Positions 44,098 through 53,231 of a DNA stretch of 64,000 nt are shown here, piece after piece. Positions within the stretch are counted from its first letter, which is position 1; each line of letters starts with the position of its first letter. Origin of the DNA: Pseudomonas sp. R5(2019) (lineage in GTDB: Bacteria; Pseudomonadota; Gammaproteobacteria; Pseudomonadales; Pseudomonadaceae); NCBI RefSeq assembly GCF_009905435.1, contig NZ_JAAAMT010000007.1, positions 100,443 through 164,442 of the forward strand, in the 5' to 3' direction. The notes below the pieces were generated by a model. That model had not been told where the DNA came from. It searched no databases and was given only the letters and a program-made list of their open reading frames with translations. Both the position numbers and the translations under genes were made by a program.

Positions 44098-44767
44098 CGC
44101 AGTGCGGGGCCTCGTCGTCGCTGATGCTGATCACGTCCCTGACCAGCATGGCAATGCTTGAAACACCCATCTTTTCCTTGATTTTGGTGCGGTGCACATC
44201 GACCGTCTTGACGCTGATATTCAACTGGCTGGCGATCAGTTTGCTGGCCTTGCCGTCCACCACCAACTGCAGGATTTCCCGTTCGCGGCTGGTCAGCAAT
44301 TCAAGCCTGGCCTTCAGTTGCTGGCGCCGCAGCGAGCCGGCATGGTTCTGCTCGGCCTGCCTGAGCGCAGACTGGATGCTCTCCAGCATCAGCTGCGGGT
44401 TGTAGGGTTTTTCGATGAAGGTGAACGCACCGTTCTGCATCGCCCTGACCGACATGGGGATATCGCCGTGGGCTGATACGAACAGCGTCGGAATGCTGAT
44501 GCCACGGGCCTTGAGGATGTCCTGGAGCTGAAAGCCACTGGTGTTCGGCATGCGCACATCCAGCACCAGGCAGGCCGGTTGCGAAGGGTCATACTGCTGC
44601 AAAAACTCATCGGCGCCGCTGCAGCATTGAGCCCGCACGCCAACCGATTCGAGCAACCAGGCCAGGGAAGTGCGCAGCTCCTTGTCGTCATCGACGATAT
44701 ACACGAGGGGTGTTGACGGGGGCATCGGTCGGTCAGCCAGTGACGGTTTGAGGTTGTTATCCGACAA
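44081..44767 (-). CDS. FixJ/NarL-type response regulator
   Basis: A 228-residue regulator. The receiver has acidic residues at YIVDDDKE (26-28) and phospho-acceptor Asp70 (CLVLDVRMP). The LuxR-type helix-turn-helix contains LTSREREILQLVVDGKASKLIASQLNISVKTVDVHRTKI. The order regulator-kinase, with overlap, suggests one transcript. Both genes point toward aauB. It is probably an activator of the cluster or of the SulP gene next door; targets are inferred from place only. Confidence 0.88.
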   Translation of the reverse strand: MSDNNLKPSLADRPMPPSTPLVYIVDDDKELRTSLAWLLESVGVRAQCCSGADEFLQQYDPSQPACLVLDVRMPNTSGFQLQDILKARGISIPTLFVSAHGDIPMSVRAMQNGAFTFIEKPYNPQLMLESIQSALRQAEQNHAGSLRRQQLKARLELLTSREREILQLVVDGKASKLIASQLNISVKTVDVHRTKIKEKMGVSSIAMLVRDVISISDDEAPHCDVPSR

Positions 44768-44888
44768 ATGCCGCGCGCGCGCAACGGCTTGTCTTCAAAC
44801 ATCGGTGCAAGGCAATGATTGGTATGCTCGCGTGCCTTGACCCAGACCTATCCCATTCGCTGCGCGGTGGTATCAGACCGGATTTCGG

Positions 44889-46571
44889 CTACGGCTGTGA
44901 CTTGCGCCACAGCCGATATGCCCGCATCCCCGCCCTGACCGAGGCAAACAGCAGCTTGTCCTCCCTCTCCCGGGCCAGCCCGGAACGCAGCAGCATGCGC
45001 AAAAAGGTCCCGCGTGCGCGGGCGATGCCGAGCATGATTCCCCGCGCTGCCAAGGTATCGCGGACTTCGCGCAAGGCGGATAAGCCACTGACATCAATCG
45101 ACGTCACCGCCTCGGCATCAAACAACATCGCGCGGGGCGTGGCATCGCTGTCCACGGCTTCCAGAATCCGTGACTTGAAGTAGTCGGCATTGAAAAACAG
45201 AATCGCGTCGTCGAAGCGATACACCACCAGCCCCGGCAAGGTCCGAGCGTCGGGGTTGCGACGGATGTCCACCTGGCCATCGACCCCGCGCACCCAGCCC
45301 AGCACCGCGTCAGTCGGCTGGTAGATGCTTTGCAGCAGGCGAAGGATCGCCAGCGTCACGGCAATGATAATCCCCGGCAGCACGCCGACACCCAGCACGC
45401 CCACGGTGGTCAGGACGCACAGCCAGAATTCGAACCGGCTCAACGCACGGATCTTGCGCATCGAGTGCAGATCGATCAGTCCCCAGCCGGCCATCAACAG
45501 CACCGCCCCCAGCGCCGCGTGGGGAATCCAGGCGAGCGGGGCGGTCAGAAACAGCAGGATCAAGGCAATCACCAAGGCGGCAATAATGCCCACCAGCTGG
45601 CTTTTGCCGCCGACCATGTCATTGACCGCAGTGCGCGAATCGGCACCGCTGATGGCGAAACCCTGGGACACGCCAGCGGCAATGTTGGAAACCCCCAGGG
45701 CCAGGAATTCATGGTTGGCATTGATCGTGTCACCATGCCTGGCCGCAAAGCTGCGGGCCGTCAGCATCGCGCTGCAAAAACTCACCGTTGCGATACCCAA
45801 GGCATCGCGCAGCAGTCGCTTCATCTCGCCCAGGTTGGTTTGGGGCCAGGCCAGCTCGGGAATCCCCGCCGGCACCGTGCCCAGGATCGATACGCCATAA
45901 CGGTCCAGCCCCAGCAGCTCCACGCCAACGGTTGCAATCGCTACGGTGACCAGAGCAGCCGGCAAGCGGGCAAAGTGGCGCGGCAACCAGATCAACAAAC
46001 TCAGCGAAACCGCCCCGACCGCCAGCGTCGGCAGGTGAGTCTCGCCCAGCCGCGAAAGCATATTGATCAGGCTCAGCACAAAGCCGTCGCCTTCGATTTT
46101 AAAGCCGAGCACCTTGCCCATTTGCCCGGCCAGCAAACTCAAGCCGATACCGTTCAAATAGCCGATCAAAATCGGCCGGGAAAAGAAACTGGCGATAAAC
46201 CCGGCCCGCGCCACCCCGGCAAAGATCAGCATCAAGCCCACCAGTACCGTAACAATCACCGACAACTGCACCATCCGCTCCGGGTCGCCCATCGCCAGCG
46301 GCGCGATCGCACCACCAACCATGGCGCAAGTGGCCGCGTCCGGCCCCACCATCAACTGCCGCGAACTGCCCACCAGCGCATACACGATCATCGGCAAAAT
46401 GCAGGCATACAAGCCGTACTGCGGCGGCAAACCGACAATCTGGGCATAGGCGATGGCAATGGGAATCTGAATGGCGGCGACCGACAGGCCGGCCTGCAAG
46501 TCCGCAGCGAACCATTCGGCGCGGTAGTGCAGCAGGTTGGCAAGGCCAGGGAGCCAGCGGGCCAGGGGCAT
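44889..46571 (-). CDS. SulP-family anion transporter with STAS domain
   Basis: A 560-residue transporter with about 12-14 membrane helices (residues 20-420) and a C-terminal STAS domain (about 440-545) with AVTSIDVSGLSALREV. The SulP sequence QIPIAIAYAQIVGLPPQYGLYA lies in the first helices. Substrate could be sulfate, bicarbonate or a dicarboxylate, and cannot be told here. AAGG precedes the ATG at 46571. A 121-bp gap separates it from the response regulator. Confidence 0.9.
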   Translation of the reverse strand: MPLARWLPGLANLLHYRAEWFAADLQAGLSVAAIQIPIAIAYAQIVGLPPQYGLYACILPMIVYALVGSSRQLMVGPDAATCAMVGGAIAPLAMGDPERMVQLSVIVTVLVGLMLIFAGVARAGFIASFFSRPILIGYLNGIGLSLLAGQMGKVLGFKIEGDGFVLSLINMLSRLGETHLPTLAVGAVSLSLLIWLPRHFARLPAALVTVAIATVGVELLGLDRYGVSILGTVPAGIPELAWPQTNLGEMKRLLRDALGIATVSFCSAMLTARSFAARHGDTINANHEFLALGVSNIAAGVSQGFAISGADSRTAVNDMVGGKSQLVGIIAALVIALILLFLTAPLAWIPHAALGAVLLMAGWGLIDLHSMRKIRALSRFEFWLCVLTTVGVLGVGVLPGIIIAVTLAILRLLQSIYQPTDAVLGWVRGVDGQVDIRRNPDARTLPGLVVYRFDDAILFFNADYFKSRILEAVDSDATPRAMLFDAEAVTSIDVSGLSALREVRDTLAARGIMLGIARARGTFLRMLLRSGLAREREDKLLFASVRAGMRAYRLWRKSQP

Positions 46572-46750
46572 GGGCGCTACCTTTTGGGCTGAGTTACAGC
46601 TTGCATTGGATTAAAGGTTGCCGGTGCAGAATAGCTGAATGATAGTGGCCCGGTGCCCGTGAGGGGCTTAGTGAGACTCCATTTCATCCGGGTACCGGTA
46701 CGTGGAGCCATACAGGCATAGGGCAATGACAAGCCCGCTTGTTTGCGAAT

Positions 46751-46770
46751 GAGGCGCCGAAAGGCGCCTC
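46751..46770 (-). terminator. Hairpin after the aldolase-dehydrogenase remnant
   Basis: GAGGCGCC / GGCGCCTC, eight-bp perfect stem with a GAAA loop, lies 24 bp past the end of the decayed dehydrogenase on the minus strand. The T run is poor. It may be the old operon's terminator. Confidence 0.45.
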
Positions 46771-46793
46771 TTGTCATGTCAGGAGTCGTGACT

Positions 46794-47129
46794 CTAGTTA
46801 ACTTGAGCTGATAACGGCACCCCGGCGAAATAGTCCTTCAAATTTTCGAACGTCATACTCAGCATCGCTTGAACAGTCGCATCCGTAGTACTGGCCATAT
46901 GCGGTGTCAGCACCACATTGGGCAGCTCCAGCAGTGCCTGCGAAACGTTCGGCTCATTGCAAAACACATCAAGCCCCGCTGCGAGAATCTTGCCGTCGCG
47001 CAACGCCTGCACAAGGGCATCCTCGTCGACGATGGAACCGCGCGCGATATTGATCAATACACCGGACGGGCCAAGCTCAGCCAGCACGGCCGCGTTGATC
47101 ATGGCGTGAGTGGCGTGGACATCTGCCAT
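46794..47129 (-). pseudogene. C-terminal fragment of a D-2-hydroxyacid dehydrogenase
   Basis: Only the last third (about 110 of some 315 residues) of the family is present: HAMINAAVLAELGPSGVLINIARGS, the acid pair in GLDVFCNEPN, and TPHMAS. All three catalytic residues (Arg, Glu, His) remain, but the Rossmann GxGxxG region and the substrate domain are gone. Homology begins near 47110-47130, 25 bases past the aldolase stop, so an internal deletion probably joined the two genes. The open frame runs upstream through the aldolase gene without homology. Confidence 0.8.
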
Positions 47130-47154
47130 GCCGCCGCCCAACGGTGAGAGAGGC

Positions 47155-47925
47155 TTATTCAAGAACGGTGGGATCGCGCCGGATTTCCTCGCGAGCCATG
47201 GCTTCCCACAGGAACGGGAACCCATTGGCATCGGTGCGCTCCCCGGTTGCGAGCGCAACGCTGGCGGGCAACGGTGAGCCGCCGCCGAGCATCTCGACAC
47301 GCCAGGCCAGACGGCTGCGCCACTCCAGTGTGATGGCGCGCAAGTGCGCCTGGCGAATGCCGTTGGCCACCACCAGCACGCCATGGTTGGCGAGCAACGC
47401 CCATTTTTGTGTACCCAGTGCGTCCACCGCAGCGCGGCCCAGTTCGAGGTCTTCGACCGTGCCTCGATACTCGTCATAGAGCACCGGGTCAGTGTCAACC
47501 AGAGCGGAGGTCTGGTCGTAAATCGGCGGAATGCGCCCGGCCGCCGACCACACCGATCCCCATTGCGGATGATTGTGGATCACCACGCCGACATCATGCC
47601 GTACAGCGTGTACATCAATGTGCAGGTTGATGGCGGGGGTGATGTTCCATTCACCCTCGATCACCTTGCCTTGTTGATCGAGGCGCACGATATCCGAGGC
47701 CGTCACTTCACCCCAGGTCAGTTCCCACGGGTTGGCCAGGTAAGTGCCGTCGTCCTGGCGCACGGTGATATGGCCGGCGATGTGGTCGTTATAGCCTTCG
47801 CGAGACAACACCCGGCACAGCAATGCCACGCTCTGGCGCGGTGTCAATTCGGGCAGCAGCGCATAGCGACCTGGCCTGGGAATGTAACGGGCCAGCAAAT
47901 CGTGGTTCAGCTCATCCTTCAACAT
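47155..47925 (-). CDS. Class II aldolase/adducin-family protein
   Basis: A 256-residue member of the L-fuculose-phosphate aldolase/adducin family. The zinc-binding histidines are probably in VIHNHPQWG and ANHGVLV, and the GHITVRQDD stretch resembles the family core. An AGAGGAAAG site precedes the ATG at 47925. It lies 52 bp after the TauD-type gene in the same direction, with the broken dehydrogenase behind it. Together they look like a small catabolic operon for a hydroxy or keto acid that has lost one step. Confidence 0.85.
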   Translation of the reverse strand: MLKDELNHDLLARYIPRPGRYALLPELTPRQSVALLCRVLSREGYNDHIAGHITVRQDDGTYLANPWELTWGEVTASDIVRLDQQGKVIEGEWNITPAINLHIDVHAVRHDVGVVIHNHPQWGSVWSAAGRIPPIYDQTSALVDTDPVLYDEYRGTVEDLELGRAAVDALGTQKWALLANHGVLVVANGIRQAHLRAITLEWRSRLAWRVEMLGGGSPLPASVALATGERTDANGFPFLWEAMAREEIRRDPTVLE

Positions 47926-47977
47926 GGCTCTTTCCTCTTGAGCAACGGTGGTAAACGGTGATCAACCCATCAACGAA

Positions 47978-48817
47978 TCACGCGTGGAAAGGACCGCGAG
48001 CGAATACTGAGGTGCGCTGCATGCGCCGTTGGTGCGGTTTATAGTCCAGGATGGCGTTGTGGAGCACGCTGCGGTTGTCCCAGAGCACCATGTCACCGAC
48101 TTGCCAGCGATGGCGGAAACCAAACTGGACGTGTTGGCAGTGGGCATGCAGGTAGGCGAGGATGGCATCGCTTTCGGGGATGGCCAGGCCGTCGATATGG
48201 GTGGTGTAGGTTGGGCTCAGATACAGCGCCTTGCGCCCGGACACCGGGTGCTGAATGACCAGCGGGTGCAGGTGCCGGCGGTTCATTTTGACGACCTCGA
48301 CATAGCGCTCATGCGTGACGACGTTCTGGCGCAGCGCCGCCGTCATCGGCCCGTTCATGTCGTGCCAGGCGCTGAGGCCTTCAAGGTAATGCTTCATGCG
48401 TTCGGACAGGGCGTCGTAGGCCGTGGTCATGCTGATCCAGCAGGTGTCGCCGCCAGACGGCGGCAGGATCTGGGCGTGAGTCATGGTGACAATCGGTGGG
48501 CTGGGCAGGAAGCTCTCGTCGTGGTGCCACATATCCGCTCGATCGCCCAGCCTGGAGTCGATCACGGTGATCTGTTCAAAGCCCTCGCCCAGATTGGGAT
48601 AGAAGGTGTGAATTTCGGGCTCACCGAAATACCGTGCAATCGCCAGGTGTTGCTCGGGCCGTAGCCCAGGGACGTGCAGCACGATGGCTTCATGTTTGAC
48701 GAGTGCCGCCTCGAGCGCCGCCAGCGTTTCTGGCAAAAATACTGAAGCAGGATCCAGATCAAGTACTTCGGCGCCCAGGTTTGGACCAAGCGGCCGGACG
48801 GTGAAAGATGACGACAT
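47978..48817 (-). CDS. TauD/TfdA-family 2-oxoglutarate-dependent dioxygenase
   Basis: A 279-residue iron enzyme. The metal-binding triad is probably His and Asp in MWHHDESF (about residue 104) and the distal His in VLHNAIL, with the 2-oxoglutarate-binding Arg near RRMQRTSV. It hydroxylates an organic acid such as a sulfonate, phenoxy acid or similar. The start at 48817 has GGGAG upstream; the 40-codon longer frame has no homology. It heads the operon and is divergent from the TetR gene. Confidence 0.87.
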   Translation of the reverse strand: MSSSFTVRPLGPNLGAEVLDLDPASVFLPETLAALEAALVKHEAIVLHVPGLRPEQHLAIARYFGEPEIHTFYPNLGEGFEQITVIDSRLGDRADMWHHDESFLPSPPIVTMTHAQILPPSGGDTCWISMTTAYDALSERMKHYLEGLSAWHDMNGPMTAALRQNVVTHERYVEVVKMNRRHLHPLVIQHPVSGRKALYLSPTYTTHIDGLAIPESDAILAYLHAHCQHVQFGFRHRWQVGDMVLWDNRSVLHNAILDYKPHQRRMQRTSVFARGPFHA

Positions 48818-48959
48818 GGGCAATCTCCCGGTAGGGTTGGAATATCCAATCTCGTAGGGCGCATCACTGCGCATTTGGACGTTGTCTGCTCGACGAAAAC
48901 GATCATACTCACGTCGCCAAGGCTGAGATATTCGCATTCCAGGGTCGCCTGAATTCCTG

Positions 48960-48978
48960 GTTAAATTATTGATTTAAC
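48960..48978. promoter_or_regulatory. Operator-like inverted repeat between tauD-like and tetR genes
   Basis: GTTAAAT-N5-ATTTAAC, seven-bp perfect arms, lies in the AT-rich 212-bp divergent intergenic region, 52 bp ahead of the TetR start. It is a likely binding site for that regulator. A related AT-rich dyad lies after the TetR gene at 49761. Confidence 0.5.
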
Positions 48979-49029
48979 TAATAAATATTTGAAATTTCAC
49001 GCGGCGTTTCAAACAGCACTCGGATTCCC

Positions 49030-49710
49030 ATGAACAAGAAAGGCAGTGAACCCACGACGGGCCCCAGGCCTACGCCGGAGCAGCTTCCCTCGTTACGCAA
49101 GCGTCCGACCCAATCACGCTCGCGCGCACTGGTCGACGCCGTGGAGCAGGCGTGCCTGCGGATTCTGGATGAATCAGGCGAGGCAGCGCTGACCGTCGCC
49201 CGTATTGCGGAGATATCAGGGGTAGCGGTCGGCTCGATCTATCAATATTTCCCCAACAAGGACGCGATCGTGGCCTTGCTGTACGAGCGTGTTCTGGATG
49301 AGGAATCCGAGGAGCTACTGAGGGTGCGCGAAAGGCTGATGGGCGTGCCTTTGAAATCGGCCCTGCGGGATATTCTGGCCAACATCATTCGGGTCGAAAC
49401 GCGCCTGTTCAAATTGAACAAGGCTTTTCACTTGCGTTACCACTCCGCCCTGCACTTGGGTATGTGGCGCGGCCCTTACCACACGGCTGGCGAATTCATC
49501 GAAGCGACCTGGCTGCCGTTCCTGCAACTGTACGAGCATGAGATCACCACCGAGCACCCCGCCCTGGCGGCCTATCTGCTCGGGCAGGGGTTGCGCAGCG
49601 TGATCCGTTCGGTACTGGAAGATATTCCAACGCAACTGGAATCCTCGGCATTACTCGATAGTCTGGTCGCCATGGCGATCGGTTGCCTGCGTCCGCAGAC
49701 ATTCAACTAA
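49030..49710 (+). CDS. TetR-family transcriptional regulator
   Basis: A 226-residue regulator with an N-terminal extension of about 25 residues, then a TetR helix-turn-helix (TVARIAEISGVAVGSIYQYFPNKDAIVALLYE, about 55-90) and a ligand domain. Divergent position suggests it controls the dioxygenase-aldolase operon. Ligand unknown. AT content rises sharply around it compared with the regions further left. Confidence 0.87.
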   Translation: MNKKGSEPTTGPRPTPEQLPSLRKRPTQSRSRALVDAVEQACLRILDESGEAALTVARIAEISGVAVGSIYQYFPNKDAIVALLYERVLDEESEELLRVRERLMGVPLKSALRDILANIIRVETRLFKLNKAFHLRYHSALHLGMWRGPYHTAGEFIEATWLPFLQLYEHEITTEHPALAAYLLGQGLRSVIRSVLEDIPTQLESSALLDSLVAMAIGCLRPQTFN

Positions 49711-49760
49711 GTAACGAGACGTGATGCTGAATATCTACAGTTATAGGTAGTGAACAGGTT

Positions 49761-49777
49761 TTAAGTGATTAACTTAA
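49761..49777. promoter_or_regulatory. AT-rich inverted repeat upstream of the oxidase operon
   Basis: TTAAGT-N5-ACTTAA, six-bp perfect arms, lies 51 bp after the TetR stop and 160 bp before coxB. It may be an operator of the oxidase operon or a second TetR site. The 229-bp gap holds no other clear element. Confidence 0.4.
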
Positions 49778-49939
49778 TGTTGGGATTGGAATATCTGGGC
49801 ATCGGGTTTTTCAGAAAAGCGCTTGTTCCGTCCATGCACTATACTTCTTGCTGTGCTTTGCCGCCAGGAGGGGTGGTGCTTGTGTTCAGTGGCAATGCTT
49901 TTGCATAACCAATGAGTAACAGGAACAGGATGAAGAGAA

Positions 49940-51406
49940 ATGGCAATAGCAATTATCTTGATTCTAATCGTTGTTGCATCAGTGCTGTTCCACATCGTAG
50001 CGCCTTGGCATGCGACACCGGCAGCGTCCAACTGGGGGTCAATAGACACCACCCTGTTCATCACCCTGATCATTAGCGGAATATTTTTCATCGCCATCAC
50101 GGTATTTATGGCGGTAGCCGTGATGCGTTATCGTCACAAGGAAGGTGCCAGGGCGGCCTACCAGCCAGAAAATAAAAAGTTGGAGTTATGGTTAATAATC
50201 GCTACCTCGATCGGTATTGCCGGGATGTTGGCGCCAGGTCTGGTTGTGTACAGTGATTTCATCCAGGTACCGAAAAATGCTTATGAACTTGAAGTGGTCT
50301 CCCAGCAGTGGCAGTGGGCCTTTCGTTTTCCCGGCCAAGACGGGAAGCTGGGCAGATCGGATGTTAAGTTTATTGATTCCGCCAATCCCCTCGGCCTTGA
50401 TCCCAAGGATCCCGCTGGGCAGGACGATGTGCTGATAAGGAACAATGAAGTCCGCCTTCCGCTCGATCGGCCGGTTAAAGTTTTACTGCGTTCCAAAGAT
50501 GTGCTGCACAATTTTTATGTGCCGCAAATTCGCAGCAAGATGGATATGGTGCCAGGGATGGTGTCGTACTTTTGGTTTACGCCGACCAAAACCGGGAAAT
50601 ATGAAGTCCTTTGCGCTGAATATTGTGGCTTAGGTCATTACAATATGCGCGGCCATATGATCGTGGAAGAACAGGACGCCTTCAATCAATGGCTCAATAG
50701 CCAACCGACTTTTGCGCAGACATTAACGACAGCTGCCAGGCCCAGTCGGGACAGCGTGCTGGAAAAAGGCCGCCTGTTGGTCGAAAACCTCGGCTGCAGT
50801 GCCTGCCATAGCCAGGATGGCAGTGCCAGTCTCGGTCCGGGATGGAAGGGCCTGTACGGCGGCACTGAACAGCTTGCCGATGGCACCAGTGTGCGGGTCG
50901 ATGAGGCCTACCTGAAAGAGTCGATCCTCGATCCGAAGGCCCGAATGGTACAGGGCTACCCGCCGGTCATGGTGGCCTATACTCTCACTGAAGATGAACT
51001 GGGTGCTCTCGTCGCCCTGATCAAATCACTGGGTGCTGCGCGACAAGACGATGGACTTTCTGCCGACCAGGGCCCCGGTGATGACTTGGCGGCACAAGGA
51101 CAGCGGCTGGCCGAGTCGCTCGGCTGTCTGGCCTGCCACAGTGTCGATGGCAGCAAGGGCATCGGCCCCAGCTGGCAGGGCCTGTATGGCAAGACACAAA
51201 CCCTTGCCGACGGTACGAGCATAAAGGTCGATGAGGGCTATATAAAAGATTCGGTTCTTAATCCCAGTGCCGTAATCGTCAAGGGTTATGCAGCCGTCAT
51301 GCCGGTCTTTGCTCCGAGCGATAAGGAGTTGAGCGCACTGATCGCTTTTATCAAGTCCAAAGCGAATGCCGACGCTGATGCGAGCAAGGCAGCGCCAGGA
51401 AAGTAG
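49940..51406 (+). CDS. coxB: Cytochrome c oxidase subunit II with two fused cytochrome c domains
   Basis: A 488-residue caa3-type subunit. Two N-terminal helices (about residues 3-20, 37-60 and 75-95 region) anchor a CuA domain with CAEYCGLGHYNM (about residue 227). Two cytochrome c domains follow, with heme sites CSACH (about 287) and CLACH (about 393). The two domains are similar to each other (GPGWKGLYGGTEQLADGTSVRVDEAY and GPSWQGLYGKTQTLADGTS), so a duplication is likely. It opens the oxidase operon. Confidence 0.93.
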   Translation: MAIAIILILIVVASVLFHIVAPWHATPAASNWGSIDTTLFITLIISGIFFIAITVFMAVAVMRYRHKEGARAAYQPENKKLELWLIIATSIGIAGMLAPGLVVYSDFIQVPKNAYELEVVSQQWQWAFRFPGQDGKLGRSDVKFIDSANPLGLDPKDPAGQDDVLIRNNEVRLPLDRPVKVLLRSKDVLHNFYVPQIRSKMDMVPGMVSYFWFTPTKTGKYEVLCAEYCGLGHYNMRGHMIVEEQDAFNQWLNSQPTFAQTLTTAARPSRDSVLEKGRLLVENLGCSACHSQDGSASLGPGWKGLYGGTEQLADGTSVRVDEAYLKESILDPKARMVQGYPPVMVAYTLTEDELGALVALIKSLGAARQDDGLSADQGPGDDLAAQGQRLAESLGCLACHSVDGSKGIGPSWQGLYGKTQTLADGTSIKVDEGYIKDSVLNPSAVIVKGYAAVMPVFAPSDKELSALIAFIKSKANADADASKAAPGK

Positions 51407-51455
51407 CCGTAAAGGAGCCAGAAAGACACCGAAACTTCAGCAGGAGGATGACGTG

Positions 51456-53231
51456 ATGGCCTATGCGGAGCCAGCCGAAACAGAAGCACTGCACGAACCC
51501 AAAAGCTTCCTGACCCAATATATCTGGAGTCAGGACCACAAGGTCATAGCCATTCAATATTCCTTGACGGCTATATTCGTGGGTCTTATCGCCGTGGTGT
51601 TGTCCGGCTTGATGCGCATGCAGATAGGCTTCCCCGGTAGTTTGGAGTTCATGGACGCCAGCGCTTACTATCAGGCGATGACCATGCACGGCATGATCAT
51701 GGTCATTTATTTGCTGACGGCCTTGTTTCTGGGCGGCTTCGGCAACTATCTGATCCCACTGATGGTGGGCGCCCGCGACATGGTCTTCCCCTACGTCAAC
51801 ATGCTGAGTTACTGGACCTACCTGCTGGCGGTACTGGTGTTGCTCGCCAGTTTCTTCGTCCCTGGCGGCCCCACCGGTTCGGGCTGGACGCTCTATCCGC
51901 CACAGTCCATTACTCAGGGCACACCGGGGACCGAGTGGGGCATCGTACTGATGCTCGTCTCACTGGCGATTTTTATTGTCGCCACCACCATGGGCGGGTT
52001 GAACTACGTCACCACGGTGTTGCAGGCGCGCACGCACGGCATGACATTGTTTCGCATGCCGCTCTCCGTATGGGGAATCTTCATGGCCTCGATTATGGCC
52101 TTGCTGGCCTTCCCGGCGTTGTTTGTCAGTGCGGTCATGATGCTGTTTGACAAACTGTTGGGCACCAGCTTCTTTATGCCGGCGATCATCTCACTGGGGC
52201 AGCAGCTCGATCACCAAGGTGGCAGCCCAATATTATTCCAGCATCTGTTCTGGTTCTTCGGCCACCCGGAAGTCTACATCGTTGCGCTCCCCGCGTTTGG
52301 TCTGGTCTCCGACTTGATCAGCACGCATGCGCGTAAAAATATCTTCGGCTACCGAATGATGGTCTGGGCCATTATTGCGATTGGCGTGCTCAGCTTTGTG
52401 GTCTGGGCGCACCATATGTATGTCAGCGGAATGAACCCCTACTTTGGTTTTTTCTTCGCCGTCACCACCTTGATCATCGCGGTGCCGACCGCACTGAAAG
52501 TCTACAACTGGGTGCTGACCCTGTGGCGGGGTGACATCCATCTGACCGTGCCGATGCTGTTTGCCCTGGCCTTTATCGTCACCTTCCTGGTCGGCGGCCT
52601 GACCGGGTTGTTTCTCGGTAATGTGATCGTGGATATTCCGCTCTCGGACACCTATTTCGTCGTCGCTCATTTTCATATGGTCATGGGTGTCGCACCGGTA
52701 CTGGTGGTGTTCGGCGGCATTTATCATTGGTTCCCGAAAGTAACCGGGCGCATGACGAACGACACCCTGGGCAAGCTGCATTTCTGGATTACCTTTCTGG
52801 GCACCTACGCCATCTTCTTCCCCATGCACTACCTGGGTTTCCAGGGCATGCCACGCCGCTACTACGCCTATGAAAACTACGCGTTCATCCCGCAGTCGGC
52901 GCAAGATTTGAATGCCTTCATTACGGTGGTCGCATTGGTCGTCGGCGTTTCCCAACTGCTGTTCCTGTTCAACCTGACCTGGAGTGTATTTAAAGGCAAG
53001 CCCGCAGGCAGTAATCCTTGGGGCGCGGCCAGTCTGGAATGGCAAACGCCGAACACCCCGCCGATACACGGTAACTGGGGAGCGAAGCTGCCGGTCGTGC
53101 ATCGCTGGGCCTATGACTACAGTGTGCCGGGGATCGAACAGGATTTCGTTCCGCAAACGGTCTCCGCCGAGGAGCTGGAGCAGCTGCGGCAACTCAGTGC
53201 CGGAACCAAGATAGTGGACGTTAAAACATGA
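51456..53231 (+). CDS. ctaD: Cytochrome c oxidase subunit I
   Basis: A 591-residue heme-copper oxidase core. Heme ligands lie in AMTMHGMIMV and HFHMVMG. CuB ligands are in FFGHPEVYI and WAHHMYVSG. The K-channel and Tyr cross-link site lie in HPEVYI. It starts at the ATG at 51456 behind AGGAGG; the frame open from 51366 overlaps coxB. The stop overlaps the next start (ATGA). Proton-pump loading features of the A type are present. Confidence 0.95.
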   Translation: MAYAEPAETEALHEPKSFLTQYIWSQDHKVIAIQYSLTAIFVGLIAVVLSGLMRMQIGFPGSLEFMDASAYYQAMTMHGMIMVIYLLTALFLGGFGNYLIPLMVGARDMVFPYVNMLSYWTYLLAVLVLLASFFVPGGPTGSGWTLYPPQSITQGTPGTEWGIVLMLVSLAIFIVATTMGGLNYVTTVLQARTHGMTLFRMPLSVWGIFMASIMALLAFPALFVSAVMMLFDKLLGTSFFMPAIISLGQQLDHQGGSPILFQHLFWFFGHPEVYIVALPAFGLVSDLISTHARKNIFGYRMMVWAIIAIGVLSFVVWAHHMYVSGMNPYFGFFFAVTTLIIAVPTALKVYNWVLTLWRGDIHLTVPMLFALAFIVTFLVGGLTGLFLGNVIVDIPLSDTYFVVAHFHMVMGVAPVLVVFGGIYHWFPKVTGRMTNDTLGKLHFWITFLGTYAIFFPMHYLGFQGMPRRYYAYENYAFIPQSAQDLNAFITVVALVVGVSQLLFLFNLTWSVFKGKPAGSNPWGAASLEWQTPNTPPIHGNWGAKLPVVHRWAYDYSVPGIEQDFVPQTVSAEELEQLRQLSAGTKIVDVKT

